Assembly: GCA_000411415.1 (NCBI GenBank)
Contig: KE150450.1
Span: forward strand, 880,932-944,931
DNA length: 64,000 nt
Direction: 5' to 3'
DNA from: Actinomyces sp. HPA0247
GTDB lineage: Bacteria > Actinomycetota > Actinomycetes > Actinomycetales > Actinomycetaceae
A model generated the notes under the pieces. It made no database searches. It had not been told where the DNA came from and was given only the letters and a program-made list of their open reading frames with translations. The translations under genes and the position numbers were made by a program. This document shows, one piece after another, positions 15,582 to 24,755 of the stretch (its first letter is position 1; each line of letters starts with the position of its first letter).

Positions 15582-16361
15582 TCAGTGCAGGATGCGTGCC
15601 AGGAAGTCCCTGGTGGCCTGCTCGCGCGGGTTGTCGATGACCTGTTCCGGTGGGCCCTGCTCGACGATCTGGCCGTTCCGAAGGAACACGACGCGGTCGG
15701 CTGCCTGGCGGGCGAAGCTGATCTCGTGCGTCGCCATGAGGATGGTCGACCCCTGCTCTTTAATTTCGCGCACGAGGTCCAGGACCTCGCCGACGAGCAC
15801 CGGGTCCAGCGCCGCCGTGATCTCGTCCAGCAGGAGCAGCTCCGGGTTCGTGGCGAGCGCGCGCGCGATGGCGACGCGCTGCTGCTGGCCGCCCGACAGG
15901 CGATCCGGGAATTCCTTCGCCTTGTCCTTCAAGCCGATGCGGTCCAAGAGTTCCAGGCCGCGCTCGCGCGCGCGATCCTTGTCCCAGCCGTGCACCTTGC
16001 GGGCCGCCAGCGTCACGTTGTCCAGCACCGACATGTGCGGGAACAGGTTGTAGTGCTGGAACACCACGCCGATGCGCGCGCGGATCTTGTCCGCGTTCGC
16101 ACGCGGGTCCGTGATGTCCTCGCCGGCCAGGAAGATCTGGCCGTCATCCACCCGTTCCAGCAGGTTGGCGCAGCGCAGCAGCGTCGACTTGCCCGAGCCC
16201 GATGCGCCCAGGAGGACCACGACCTCGTGCGGGGCGACATCCAGGTCCAGCCCGCGCAGGACGATGTTGTCGCCGAAGCGCTTGATCACGCCGACGGCGC
16301 TCAGGACCGGGGTGGTGTTGTCCGAGGCGGGGGAGGCCTCGTGCGTAGTGGGAACCGACAT
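15582..16361 (-). CDS. Polar amino-acid ABC transporter, ATPase subunit
   Basis: A 259-residue ABC ATPase that powers import through the adjacent permease. Motifs: Walker A GASGSGKST, Q-loop FQHYNLFPHMSVLDN, signature LSGGQQQR, Walker B LLLLDEITAALDP, and H-loop ATHEISFA. The DEITAALDP form of Walker B/D-loop occurs in some actinobacterial and lactococcal GlnQ-type ATPases. The start overlaps the permease stop by one base. Operon order on the minus strand is binding protein, permease, ATPase. The substrate is a polar amino acid; the exact one cannot be read from sequence. Confidence 0.93.
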   Translation of the reverse strand: MSVPTTHEASPASDNTTPVLSAVGVIKRFGDNIVLRGLDLDVAPHEVVVLLGASGSGKSTLLRCANLLERVDDGQIFLAGEDITDPRANADKIRARIGVVFQHYNLFPHMSVLDNVTLAARKVHGWDKDRARERGLELLDRIGLKDKAKEFPDRLSGGQQQRVAIARALATNPELLLLDEITAALDPVLVGEVLDLVREIKEQGSTILMATHEISFARQAADRVVFLRNGQIVEQGPPEQVIDNPREQATRDFLARILH

Positions 16362-17233
16362 CAGACGGTGCCTCCCATCTGCTCGCGCTTACGCAGTCGG
16401 GCCGTGTACCAGTCCGACAGGCGAATGAAGGGGAACGACAAGATGATGAACAGCAGGCCGGCGACGACGTAGGAGGTCATGTTGTAGGTCTTGGCCTGGA
16501 CCATCTGTGCCGAACGGATCGCGTCGACCGCGCCCAGGACGGAGATGAGGCCGACGTCCTTCTGCATGGAGATGAAGTCGTTCATCAGGGCGGGCGTGAC
16601 CTTGCGGATCGCCTGCGGCACGATGATCATGCGCAGCGTCTGCCCGTGGGACAGGCCCAGCGATCGGGCCGCGTAACGCTGAGAGGGGTGGACGGAGTCC
16701 AGGCCCGCGCGCAGCACCTCGGCCACGTACGAGGAGTACGTGAGGATGAGCGCGACCGTGCCCAGGAAGGCGGTCGGGATGCGCGTCGTCGGGTTGAGCG
16801 CGGGGATGCCGAAGCCGATCAGGTAGAGGACAACCAGGAAGGGGACGCCTCGGAAAATATCCGTGTACGCCGCCGCGAGGAAGCGGATCGGGAAGAACAC
16901 GGGACCGGCCAGCGTGCGCGCGGCAGCCAGCAGGGTTGCGAACACCGCGACGCCCAGCACCGCGATCAGCAGGATCCGGATGTTGAGCCACAGGCCGGAC
17001 AGGACCTGGGGGAAGGCCTCGACGAAGTACTTGCCGTTGAAGAAGGTGTTGCGGGTGGCCTCCCACCCGTCGGAGTTGACGACCACGGCGATGAGGACTC
17101 CCGCGACCACGATCGTGGAGACCAGGGAGATGAGGATCGACCGGACCGTCTGCTTGCGCCGATAAGCGCGCCGGCCACGCTCCACCGCCGAAACGGGGGG
17201 CGTGGCCAGCGCGTCATTCGAGTGCTCACTCAT
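16361..17233 (-). CDS. Polar amino-acid ABC transporter, permease
   Basis: A 290-residue HisM/GlnP-type membrane permease with an N-terminal helix near residues 30-52 and about four more helices. The EAA loop that docks the ATPase is recognisable in EVLRAGLDSVHPSQRYAARSLGLSHGQTLRMIIVP. It is the only permease gene here, so the transporter probably uses a homodimer. It lies 10 bp downstream of the binding-protein gene. Confidence 0.93.
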   Translation of the reverse strand: MSEHSNDALATPPVSAVERGRRAYRRKQTVRSILISLVSTIVVAGVLIAVVVNSDGWEATRNTFFNGKYFVEAFPQVLSGLWLNIRILLIAVLGVAVFATLLAAARTLAGPVFFPIRFLAAAYTDIFRGVPFLVVLYLIGFGIPALNPTTRIPTAFLGTVALILTYSSYVAEVLRAGLDSVHPSQRYAARSLGLSHGQTLRMIIVPQAIRKVTPALMNDFISMQKDVGLISVLGAVDAIRSAQMVQAKTYNMTSYVVAGLLFIILSFPFIRLSDWYTARLRKREQMGGTV

Positions 17234-17243
17234 GAATGAGGCC

Positions 17244-18107
17244 TCACTTGAGGGTGGGCACGTTCTGTGCTTCGTTCAGCCACTTTTCCTGCAGCTCAGC
17301 GAGCTTGCCGGACGAGGCCAGGCGATCGACCGCTGCCGAGACCGTGGGGGTCAGCTTGGAACCCTTGGGCAGGACGATGCCGTACTGCTCGCCGCCCGTG
17401 GTGTCGTCGAACTGGCCGATGATGACGCCGTCATCGATCTGCGCGGAGACCATGTAGAAGGCGGTCGGCAGGTCGACGACGATCGCGTCGACGCGGCCCG
17501 TCTGCAGGGCCAGGACCGTGTCGTCGGAGGAGTTGAACATCTGCAGCTTCTGGGTGAGTCCGGGCTCGAGGTTCTCGGACGCGAACTGCTGAGACGTGGT
17601 GCCGGCCTGGACGCCGATGAGGACGTCCTTCAGGTCCGCGATGGACTTCGCGTTGGCGGCCGGGGTACCGGCCTTGGTGATGATGGCCGAGGTGGTCGTG
17701 TAGTACGGGGACGTGAAGTCGACGGCGTTCTTGCGCTCGTCGGTGATGGAGAACTGCTGAATGTTCAGGTCCCAGTCCTTCGCGCCGGGGGTGATCGACG
17801 AATCGAAGGTGGCGCGCACCCACTGGACGTTGTCGGCGGTGTAGCCGAGTTCCTCGGCCAGGGCGTAGATGACGGCCGACTCGTAGCCTTCGCCCGAGGA
17901 CGGGTCATTGTCGAGGATCCACGGCGAGTAGGCGGGATCGGAGGTGGCGACGGTGAGCTTGCCTTCCGTCACGGTCGGCAGGGCGCCGGGGCCGTAGGTC
18001 TGCTCGGCGTCGGAGGAAGAAGAGGAGCTCGTGCCGCCCGTGCAGGCGGCCAGGCCGAGGGCCGCGACGGCGGCGACGGCAGCGAGGGAACGGACAGAGC
18101 GGCGCAT
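17244..18107 (-). CDS. Polar amino-acid ABC transporter, substrate-binding lipoprotein
   Basis: A 287-residue lipoprotein starting at ATG 18107 (MRRSVRSLAAVAAVAALGLAAC), with lipobox LAAC followed by a Ser-rich linker. The frame is open upstream, but that extension precedes the signal peptide. The SBP_bac_3 fold is supported by LTVATSDPAYSPW, GYESAVIYALAEELGY, FSITDERKNAVDFTSPYY and GVQAGTTSQQFASENL. It captures substrate outside the cell and is transcribed first in the operon. Confidence 0.93.
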   Translation of the reverse strand: MRRSVRSLAAVAAVAALGLAACTGGTSSSSSSDAEQTYGPGALPTVTEGKLTVATSDPAYSPWILDNDPSSGEGYESAVIYALAEELGYTADNVQWVRATFDSSITPGAKDWDLNIQQFSITDERKNAVDFTSPYYTTTSAIITKAGTPAANAKSIADLKDVLIGVQAGTTSQQFASENLEPGLTQKLQMFNSSDDTVLALQTGRVDAIVVDLPTAFYMVSAQIDDGVIIGQFDDTTGGEQYGIVLPKGSKLTPTVSAAVDRLASSGKLAELQEKWLNEAQNVPTLK

Positions 18108-18304
18108 GGGGCCTCCCAGTGACGTGAAGGAATCCGCCGGTGAGGGCGGGTCTGACTCGATGAGAGTATCGGTGCGCCGAAAGACGCGCTGGCATAGTTC
18201 CGATGCACGAAACATTGGAACGAGGCCTGGGCTGGGAAAACGTTGAGATTGCGAGGGTTTCGGGGTGGTGGGGGATGGGACACAGTGGCGTGCGGGTATG
18301 CGAA

Positions 18305-18331
18305 AGGGCCGGGCCGCACCGGCCCGGCCCT
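18305..18331 (-). terminator. Terminator of the 50-residue helical protein gene
   Basis: Perfect 12-bp stem AGGGCCGGGCCG (18305-18316) with 18320-18331, 3-nt loop, followed by TTTCG on the minus strand, 10 bp after the stop codon. Confidence 0.85.
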
Positions 18332-18340
18332 CCCGTCACG

Positions 18341-18493
18341 TCACTTCTGGAACTTGTCCTTCAGATCGGAGACGACCTCGGTCGCCTTGTCCTTGGCGGC
18401 CTCGACGGCCTTCTCGACGTTCTCCTCGCCGAAGGTTTCCTTGGCCTTCTCGAGGCCCTCTTCAGCCTGCTTCTTCAGATCGTCCAGACCCAT
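18341..18493 (-). CDS. Short charged helical protein (paralogue of 22137-22394)
   Basis: A 50-residue protein, MGLDDLKKQAEEGLEKAKET at the start and KDKATEVVSDLKDKFQK at the end. It is rich in Lys, Glu and Ala in heptad-like order and predicted to be one amphipathic helix. Its first 16 residues nearly match those of the 85-residue protein at 22137. A ribosome site (GGAGGAAAC) precedes ATG 18493. Such LEA/CsbD-like or Rv0909-like small proteins are linked to stress protection or toxin neutralisation, but no function can be assigned. Confidence 0.75.
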   Translation of the reverse strand: MGLDDLKKQAEEGLEKAKETFGEENVEKAVEAAKDKATEVVSDLKDKFQK

Positions 18494-18656
18494 GTTTCCT
18501 CCTTGGAACGAGCCGCTCGCATTGGTTGAGCGGATGGTCTCACCCTAATGTCCGGATCCCGTGGTTCGCGCGCTCAAGTCGCAGAACGTGGCGATAGTCC
18601 CGTGTACGCCCAGATCGTGGGCCCGTGCCCGACCAACGGGCCCGCAGGCCGGTGGG

Positions 18657-19106
18657 TCAGATCCCCTCGGCGAGCTTCCAGTCGTCGAAGGTGAACTCGG
18701 GGGAGACCACGCAGGTGGCCAGCGCGTAGTCGCCGCGGGCGAACGTGCGCTGCCAGGTGCCGGCGGGTACGAGGATCTGTACGGGGTTCGCCGGATTGGA
18801 GGCCTCGGCACCCGCCGGAGAGCCCAGCGTGACGATGCGCGGGTCGGCGTCGGGTGCCTCCCCGCTGCCTCCCAGGTGTACCTCGAGGGTGCCGGGGCCG
18901 GACCAGATCCACAGTTCGTCGGAGTGGACCAGGTGCCAGCGGGCTTCCTCGTCGCTCTCGAGGAGGAAGATGATCGCGGAGGCGCTGTGGCGGCTCCCGC
19001 GGGGCGTATCCACGCGGGCGGGTGCGGTCCACGTGCGCCGGTAGTGCCCGCCCTCGGGGTGGGGCGAGAGGCCCATCGCGTCAATCAGCGGGGAAACGTC
19101 GGTCAT
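18657..19106 (-). CDS. Cupin-fold protein (DUF985 family)
   Basis: A 149-residue single-domain cupin. The family signature is seen in LSPHPEGGHYRRTW, SAIIFLLESDEEARWHLVHSDELWIW, the Gly-Pro turn GPGTLEVHLGG, and VPAGTWQRTFARGDYALATCVVSPEF. The ligand-binding barrel is complete and length is normal. Plant and bacterial relatives bind small sugars or nucleotides, but the reaction is unknown. It is preceded by the amidohydrolase in the same orientation, about 50 bp upstream. Confidence 0.85.
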   Translation of the reverse strand: MTDVSPLIDAMGLSPHPEGGHYRRTWTAPARVDTPRGSRHSASAIIFLLESDEEARWHLVHSDELWIWSGPGTLEVHLGGSGEAPDADPRIVTLGSPAGAEASNPANPVQILVPAGTWQRTFARGDYALATCVVSPEFTFDDWKLAEGI

Positions 19107-19159
19107 GCGAAGCTCCAAACGAAGGGAAAGGGAGGGTGAGCGACAGGGAAACGAAGGAG

Positions 19160-20452
19160 TCAGCGTGATGCTGAGTAGCGTACACGCCCGGACACGATGG
19201 TCTCGATCACGCGGCCGGCGCCGTGGCGGGCCACGGTGTCGATGGTGTCCACGATCGAGGTCACGGGCACGTCGACGACGCACATGTCGGCGACTGCTCC
19301 CGACTGGAGCTGGCCCAGGCGGTCGGGGCCCGTCGCCAGCCCCATCGCGGTGGCACCGCCCAGGGTTGCGGCCTGCAGGAGGCGGCGCGCCAGATCCTGG
19401 TCCGCATACCCCTGTGCGCGCGCCAGATCGAAGAGGAGGGCGACGTCCTCGAGCAGGTCGAGGGAGGGGGAGGAGGACAGGGAGTCCGTGCCCACCGCGA
19501 TCATGTTGCCCTCGGTGAGGTAGGCGGCGACGGGAGGCGCATCCAGGCCGATTACGCGATTCGAGCGCGGGCACAGCGCCACCGCCGTCTGGCGGGCGCG
19601 CAGTCGCATGCGGTCGTCGGCGCGCATGTACACGCCGTGCGCGACGTGGCAGTCGGGCCCGAGGACGCCCAGCTGATCGACGAACTGCGTCGAGGAGAAG
19701 CCGCCGCCGCGCGAACGCATCGCCGTGAACGACGAGGAATGCTCGCTCTTCCATAGGTCCGCGAGGTCGGTCGTGCGCGTCTCGGACCATTCGGCCTCGG
19801 AGTGGGATTCGCCCAGGTGAATGTGGATGCGCATGCCCCGGCGCCGGGCCATGTCGGGCAGGTCCAGCAGCGGCTCGGCGTCCAGGGAGTAGGGCGCGTG
19901 CGGGGAGATGCCCACGGCCGGAGGGGTCGGCATCGCGTCCAGAGACTCGGAGACTTCGCGTTCACCGCGCGCCCGCCACTCCTCGTTCGACCAGCTCATG
20001 ACCTCCCAGTAGGCGACGCCGTGCAGGCCCGCGTCGTGCAGGGCCGAGGCCGCGGCTGCGTCCGTCACCACGTCGGCGGCAGCGGTCGTGCCGCTCTCGA
20101 GGAGCAGGCGCGCGCCCGCAGCCGCGTCGCCTCCCCAGTCCAGGTCGCCCGCGTCGTAGACCTCGTCGAAGGCGCGCGCCCAGTCGTCAAAACCGCGGTA
20201 TTGTCCGGCTCCCACGGACGCCATGCCCGTGTACTGCAGGTGCGTGTGCGCATTGACGAGGCCGGGGAGCAGCACACCCTCAAAGTGGCGTTCCGTGAAG
20301 GAAAGGCCGCGCTGCGTGAGCGTTTCGACGACCCAGTCGCGCGCGCCCACGTGCTCGATACGCCCGTCGCGCACGGCAACGGCGCCGTCGAGGATCGAGG
20401 GGGCGGTGATCGGGATGACCATGCCGGCGGACCAGACGACCACGTCGCTCAT
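19160..20452 (-). CDS. Amidohydrolase (SAH/adenosine-type deaminase family)
   Basis: A 430-residue metal-dependent amidohydrolase of the TrzN/MtaD group. Metal ligands are visible: NAHTHL, HIHLGESH, HGVYM and GTDSLSSSPSLDLLED. LTEGNMIAVGTDS and SPHAPYSL are typical of deaminases acting on SAH, methylthioadenosine or related purines. The next gene upstream on the same strand encodes an S-adenosylhomocysteine hydrolase-like protein of archaeal type. The pair suggests SAH is first deaminated and the product then hydrolysed. Other purine or pterin substrates cannot be excluded. Confidence 0.85.
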   Translation of the reverse strand: MSDVVVWSAGMVIPITAPSILDGAVAVRDGRIEHVGARDWVVETLTQRGLSFTERHFEGVLLPGLVNAHTHLQYTGMASVGAGQYRGFDDWARAFDEVYDAGDLDWGGDAAAGARLLLESGTTAAADVVTDAAAASALHDAGLHGVAYWEVMSWSNEEWRARGEREVSESLDAMPTPPAVGISPHAPYSLDAEPLLDLPDMARRRGMRIHIHLGESHSEAEWSETRTTDLADLWKSEHSSSFTAMRSRGGGFSSTQFVDQLGVLGPDCHVAHGVYMRADDRMRLRARQTAVALCPRSNRVIGLDAPPVAAYLTEGNMIAVGTDSLSSSPSLDLLEDVALLFDLARAQGYADQDLARRLLQAATLGGATAMGLATGPDRLGQLQSGAVADMCVVDVPVTSIVDTIDTVARHGAGRVIETIVSGRVRYSASR

Positions 20453-20536
20453 GGGGGACCTTTCAGTGGGGGACGCTGACTAACAGTGTAGAAGTGGGGT
20501 GGGCATACCCGCCCCAGCGGTGGGCGTGAGCTGCGA

Positions 20537-22003
20537 CTACGACAGGGACAGGGCGCCCAGCGCAGCTGCTGCCACCGCGTCGTCGGCCTCGCGCGGCAGG
20601 TCGTGCAGGCCGGGGGCCAGCTCACCTTCGCGGGTCAGGAGCTCGCGTAGGGACGCCAGCTGCACGCCGAAGCTCATGTCCATGATCTCGATGGGGTTGC
20701 CCTCGCCTGCCGTGTAGTTGATGCCTTCGCCGCGCTCGAGGACGCGCAGGGTCTTGCCGGAGGGGCTGGTCAGCGTCTGCACGTGCGGATCGCCCGACTC
20801 GGCCATGACCCAGGACGCGGCCACGGCCTCGTCGATGGACACCTCCCCGTCGACGCCACCGGCGACCGTGACGATCGCGCCGCCCGGGGCCGCCTCCAGC
20901 GCGCTCAGCGGGATCGTCGCCCGCTCGCCCGTCGCGGAGATCAGCATGCCGGCGCCGGGGGCGGCCTCCTCCATCGAGGCCACGGTGAACCCGTCCATCG
21001 ACGCCTGGAGGGCACGCACGGGGTCCAGCTCCACGACGGTCACTCCGGCGCCGAGCGCCGCGCCGAAGCGTGCGCAGCCGCGCCCCACGTCGCCGTAGCC
21101 GATGACGACGACGCGCATCCCCGCCACCGGCGCGCCCACGCCGTCCGGGTCAATGAGATCGAGGATCGTCGTCCAGCACGACTGACCCGTCCCGTAGGCG
21201 TTGTCGAACAGGGTCTTCGAACGAGCATCGTTCGAGGCCAGGACCGGAATGTGCAGGTCGAAAGAACGCAGGGGGCGCAGCCCCGAGGTGGTTTCCTCCG
21301 CCGCGCCGACCAGCGCGTCCAGGACGCCGGGGCAGCGGTCCGTCTCGTGAGCCAGGCGGATCAGGTGGGAGCCGTCATCCAGGAGAAATTCGCTGCTCTG
21401 GGCCAAAAACTCGCGTGCGAGCTCCCACTCGCGCTCGCGGGAGGCACTCGAGTCCGCGAACACGGGGATGCCGGCGTCGCGCAGGCGGGCCGCGACGTCC
21501 TCGCGGGTCTCGGACGCCCAGCCGAAGACGCTCACGCGTGCCCCCGCCTCGGCGAGCATGAGGGCCAGGGCCGCCGTCTTAGGTTCGAGGACGAGGGAGA
21601 GCCCCACACTTCGGCCCGCCACCAGGGGTGCCAGTGCGCGGGCCGCCGCCTCGGTGACGGGCATGTGGGTGCGCGCCCACTCGATGCGACCCTCGTCGCC
21701 GGGGCCCGTGATCGTGCGCCCGTCGGGAGCGATGACCGCGCGGAATGCGCCTCCGGGCGCCAGGACCGTGATCGCCCCGGGCGTGGGGGCCGCGTCCTCC
21801 TCGAGCGCGAAGACGACCGGGGGCGAGGCCGGGGTGTCCTCGGAGTCAGCCAGTGGGCGCACGTGGGCTCCGAACGCGTGCAGCAGGGCGGCCAGCGTCG
21901 GGTCATTCGTCGCGAAGGAGCGCCCCGCGATGAGCATGTTCGTGGCCCGCGCGTAGGCGCGTAGCAGCAGCTGAGCGGCGAGCGGATCCAGGGCGCGGTT
22001 CAT
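20537..22003 (-). CDS. Divergent S-adenosylhomocysteine (or S-inosylhomocysteine) hydrolase-like protein
   Basis: A 488-residue protein. From about residue 108 it follows the AhcY fold: IEWARTHMPVTEAA, the catalytic segment SNDARSKTLFDNAYGTGQS (Lys and Asp retained), the NAD-binding GYGDVGRGCA, and EGNPIEIMDMSFGVQL near the end. The FDNxYGTGQS form resembles the archaeal branch, which includes enzymes hydrolysing S-inosylhomocysteine. The first ~105 residues are an additional segment absent from standard AhcY, possibly a partial degenerate repeat (ATNMLIAGRSFATNDPTLAA). It is read just before the amidohydrolase gene, 84 bp away. Confidence 0.8.
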   Translation of the reverse strand: MNRALDPLAAQLLLRAYARATNMLIAGRSFATNDPTLAALLHAFGAHVRPLADSEDTPASPPVVFALEEDAAPTPGAITVLAPGGAFRAVIAPDGRTITGPGDEGRIEWARTHMPVTEAAARALAPLVAGRSVGLSLVLEPKTAALALMLAEAGARVSVFGWASETREDVAARLRDAGIPVFADSSASREREWELAREFLAQSSEFLLDDGSHLIRLAHETDRCPGVLDALVGAAEETTSGLRPLRSFDLHIPVLASNDARSKTLFDNAYGTGQSCWTTILDLIDPDGVGAPVAGMRVVVIGYGDVGRGCARFGAALGAGVTVVELDPVRALQASMDGFTVASMEEAAPGAGMLISATGERATIPLSALEAAPGGAIVTVAGGVDGEVSIDEAVAASWVMAESGDPHVQTLTSPSGKTLRVLERGEGINYTAGEGNPIEIMDMSFGVQLASLRELLTREGELAPGLHDLPREADDAVAAAALGALSLS

Positions 22004-22136
22004 GCGTTAAACGTAGCAACTGCCGCGGCTGCGCGTCCCCGTGAGGGTGCGTGAGTACTCTGTGAGGGCCCCTCAAGTAGCTGCCCGCAGGTATGTAAAA
22101 GGGACCGGGCCCTGCGGCCCAGCCCCTTTCGTCGGA

Positions 22137-22394
22137 TCACTTGCCGAGCTTGTCCTTGGCCTCGTCGGCCAGCTCGGTCGCCTTGTCCTTGGCTTCCTCA
22201 GCCTTGTCCTGGACGGCTTCCTTGGCCTCGTCGGCCTTGTCCTGGGCGGCGTGGGCGGCTTCCTTGGCCTTGTCCTTGGCCTCGCCAGCCAGCTCGGTCA
22301 GCTTGTCCTTGGCTTCCTCAGCCTTTTCCTTGGCCGCGTCGACGACCTTCTCGAGGCCTTCTTCAGCCTGCTTCTTCAGATCTTCCAGACCCAT
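22137..22394 (-). CDS. Lys/Glu/Ala-rich helical repeat protein
   Basis: An 85-residue protein made almost entirely of 11-residue-like helical repeats (AKDKATELADEA, AQDKADEAKEAVQDKAEE). It resembles LEA/apolipoprotein-type amphipathic helices. The N-terminus MGLEDLKKQAEEGLEK is shared with the 50-residue protein at 18341, so the two are paralogues; this one has expanded by internal repetition. An imperfect hairpin (about 22099-22131) follows the stop and likely terminates transcription. A stress-protection or membrane-surface role is possible but not shown. Confidence 0.8.
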   Translation of the reverse strand: MGLEDLKKQAEEGLEKVVDAAKEKAEEAKDKLTELAGEAKDKAKEAAHAAQDKADEAKEAVQDKAEEAKDKATELADEAKDKLGK

Positions 22395-22637
22395 GGTGTT
22401 CTCCTCAGAGTAGTGCCGTTCCGACAGTCAGAACGGATACAACCGACCCTATCGGTTGTTGGCCCAGGTGGCCTGAGGTGCGGGCACACAGTCCCGCATG
22501 CTGGCGTCAGCGGGTGGATCAGTGCCGTGGAAGCGGGTGAATTCCGCCATTTCCTGCGATGTGTCGGGGGACTCTCAGGGGATAACCAGGGCAGCCCCTC
22601 ATGGAAGTGAGATGCGCCTCGGGAATAACGTGGAGGC

Positions 22638-23363
22638 ATGACAGAGAACAACGCGGGCCTGGTGACCCGAGCACTAACGAAGACATACATGCGTGGGAAC
22701 ACGCCCGTCCACGCGCTGGCAGGTGTCGACCTGACACTCCCGCAGGGCACGCAGGTGGCGATCATGGGCCCCTCGGGCTCCGGTAAGACGACGCTCCTGC
22801 ACTGCCTGGCCGGCGTACTGCGCCCCAGCTCCGGATCGATCACGCTCGACGGCGAGGAGATGACGACCATGTCGGAGCGCGTGCTGTCCGACCTGCGCCT
22901 GCGTCGCTTCGGCTTCGTCTTCCAGGACGGCCAGCTCCTGCCCGAGCTGCCCACGGAAGAAAACATTGCGATGCCCCTCATGCTCGCGGGCACGCCCAAG
23001 TCGCAGGCCCTGAGCCGCGCCCGTGAGATCCTCGCGAACCTCGGCCTCGACGGCGCCGGCCCCTATCGCCCCGGCCAGCTGTCGGGCGGCCAGGCCCAGC
23101 GCGTCGCGATCGGTCGCGCGCTCGCCACCGATCCCTCGGTGATTTTCGCGGACGAGCCCACGGGCGCCCTCGACCAGGCCACCGGCGGCGAGGTTATGTC
23201 CCTCCTGACCAGCGCCTGCGCCACCACGGGCGCCTCCCTGGTCCTCGTCACCCACGACCCTGCTGTCGCCGCGCGCCTGCCGCACACGATCCACGTGCGC
23301 GACGGTCGCATCTCTCTTGAGGGACGAGGCACGGGCGCGGCGGGCCAGGGGGTGGCCCGATGA
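22638..23363 (+). CDS. ABC transporter ATPase (MacB/LolD type)
   Basis: A 241-residue ATPase with Walker A GPSGSGKTT, Q-loop FQDGQLLPELPTEEN, signature LSGGQAQRVAIGRA, Walker B VIFADEPTGALDQATG and H-loop VTHDPAVA. The DEPTGALD form and the FtsX-type permease overlapping it by 4 nt identify an MacB-like mechanotransmission system. Such pairs export peptides or drugs, or resist antimicrobial peptides. No accessory binding protein or two-component gene adjoins it. Confidence 0.92.
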   Translation: MTENNAGLVTRALTKTYMRGNTPVHALAGVDLTLPQGTQVAIMGPSGSGKTTLLHCLAGVLRPSSGSITLDGEEMTTMSERVLSDLRLRRFGFVFQDGQLLPELPTEENIAMPLMLAGTPKSQALSRAREILANLGLDGAGPYRPGQLSGGQAQRVAIGRALATDPSVIFADEPTGALDQATGGEVMSLLTSACATTGASLVLVTHDPAVAARLPHTIHVRDGRISLEGRGTGAAGQGVAR

Positions 23364-24727
23364 GCGCGGTACGAACCGCCGCCGGGGCGCTCCTTCGGTC
23401 GCGCGACCGGGCGACGTCCGTCCTCACGGTCGCTGCGTTTGCTCTCCCGCACGCGTTCCTGCTCGCAGTCACGGGCGGCGTCATGGCTTTCGGGGCGCGG
23501 GCTGCCGTGGCTGCTGCGTCCGCCACGGCCGACGACCCCTCGAGCCTCGACGGGATGGCCTCCTTCTACGTGATGCTCGCGTACTTCGCGGCAACCCTGC
23601 TCATCGTCCCCATCATCTCGATGGGTGCGGCGGCCGCGCGCCTGGGCATGAGTCGGCGCGAGCGTGACCTTGCGGTCCTGCGCCTCGTCGGCCTCGCGCC
23701 GGGAAAGACGAAGCTCGCCTGCATCTTCGAAACATGCGTGTTTGCGGCCGTCGGTGTTGTCGTCGGCTCGATCCTGTACGCGGTGACGCTGCCCGCGTGG
23801 GGCGCCCTGTCCTTCCAGGGGCGGCCGATGGGAGTGTCCGAGATGTGGGTGGGGGTCGTGGCCCTCCTCGTCGAGGGACTCGCCATGATCGTCCTGGCCG
23901 CCCTGTCCTCGTGGCTGGCCATGCGCAAGGTCGCGATCACGCCCCTGGGCGTCGCGCGCCGCAGCCAGGCGGGCCGCGTGAGCGCGGTCGGCCCGATCCT
24001 CGGCCTGGTCCTCCTCGTCCTGTGGCTCACCGTCGGTACCCTCGCGATGAACCTGGGCACCGCGATCGGCTTGGCCGTGTTCATGGGCTTCATGGGCGCT
24101 ATCTTCCTCATCGTCAACCTGGTGGGCGTCTGGTCGATCAGCCTGATGGGCCGCATCATGGCGCGGGTCTCGCGCAGCCCCCAGATGATGGTGGCTGGGC
24201 GTCGCATGGCCGACGATCCGCGCGCCGTGTGGCGTTCGTTCGGGGCGGTGGCCCTCGTCGGGTTCCTCGTGGGCATCATGTACCCGGCGAGTGACGCGAT
24301 CTCCATGAGCGGGGATTCTACGGACGAGGTCGCCCGCATCGTCATCGGCGACATCAACCGGGGCATGCTGCTGACCTTCGCGATCACCCTGGCCCTCGGC
24401 GCCGTGTCGACCGCGGTCAATCAGTCGATCCGTGTGCTCGACTCCGCCGACCAGGTGCGCGCCCTGTCCTATATGGGGTCCCCGCGCGGCTTCATGGATC
24501 GCAGCCGCCGCCTCGAGGTCGCGATCCCCGCATTCGTGATGATCGTCGGCTCGATGCTGCTCGGCATGGTGTTCATGTCCCCGATGCTTGCGTCGGGTGC
24601 CGGAAAGGGCTTCCTCATTGCGCTCGCCTCAGCGATCGTCGGCGTTGTTCTCATCGTCGTGGCCTCCGAGGCGACCGTGCCCCTGCGTCGTCGGATCCTT
24701 GCGGGCGTGCGCGAGGGACGAGAGTAG
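23360..24727 (+). CDS. FtsX-like ABC permease
   Basis: A 455-residue membrane protein with two FtsX-type units: helices near residues 20-45, 75-95, 120-145 and 175-195, then a second set from 215 onwards. RRERDLAVLRLVGLAPGKTKLACIFET in the first half and DQVRALSYMGSPRGFMDRSRRLE in the second are the coupling segments expected before FtsX helices. The start ATGA overlaps the ATPase stop. A strong palindromic terminator follows. Confidence 0.9.
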   Translation: MSAVRTAAGALLRSRDRATSVLTVAAFALPHAFLLAVTGGVMAFGARAAVAAASATADDPSSLDGMASFYVMLAYFAATLLIVPIISMGAAAARLGMSRRERDLAVLRLVGLAPGKTKLACIFETCVFAAVGVVVGSILYAVTLPAWGALSFQGRPMGVSEMWVGVVALLVEGLAMIVLAALSSWLAMRKVAITPLGVARRSQAGRVSAVGPILGLVLLVLWLTVGTLAMNLGTAIGLAVFMGFMGAIFLIVNLVGVWSISLMGRIMARVSRSPQMMVAGRRMADDPRAVWRSFGAVALVGFLVGIMYPASDAISMSGDSTDEVARIVIGDINRGMLLTFAITLALGAVSTAVNQSIRVLDSADQVRALSYMGSPRGFMDRSRRLEVAIPAFVMIVGSMLLGMVFMSPMLASGAGKGFLIALASAIVGVVLIVVASEATVPLRRRILAGVREGRE

Positions 24728-24755
24728 AGCGCTCGTCGCCATTCGCGCAGGTTCG

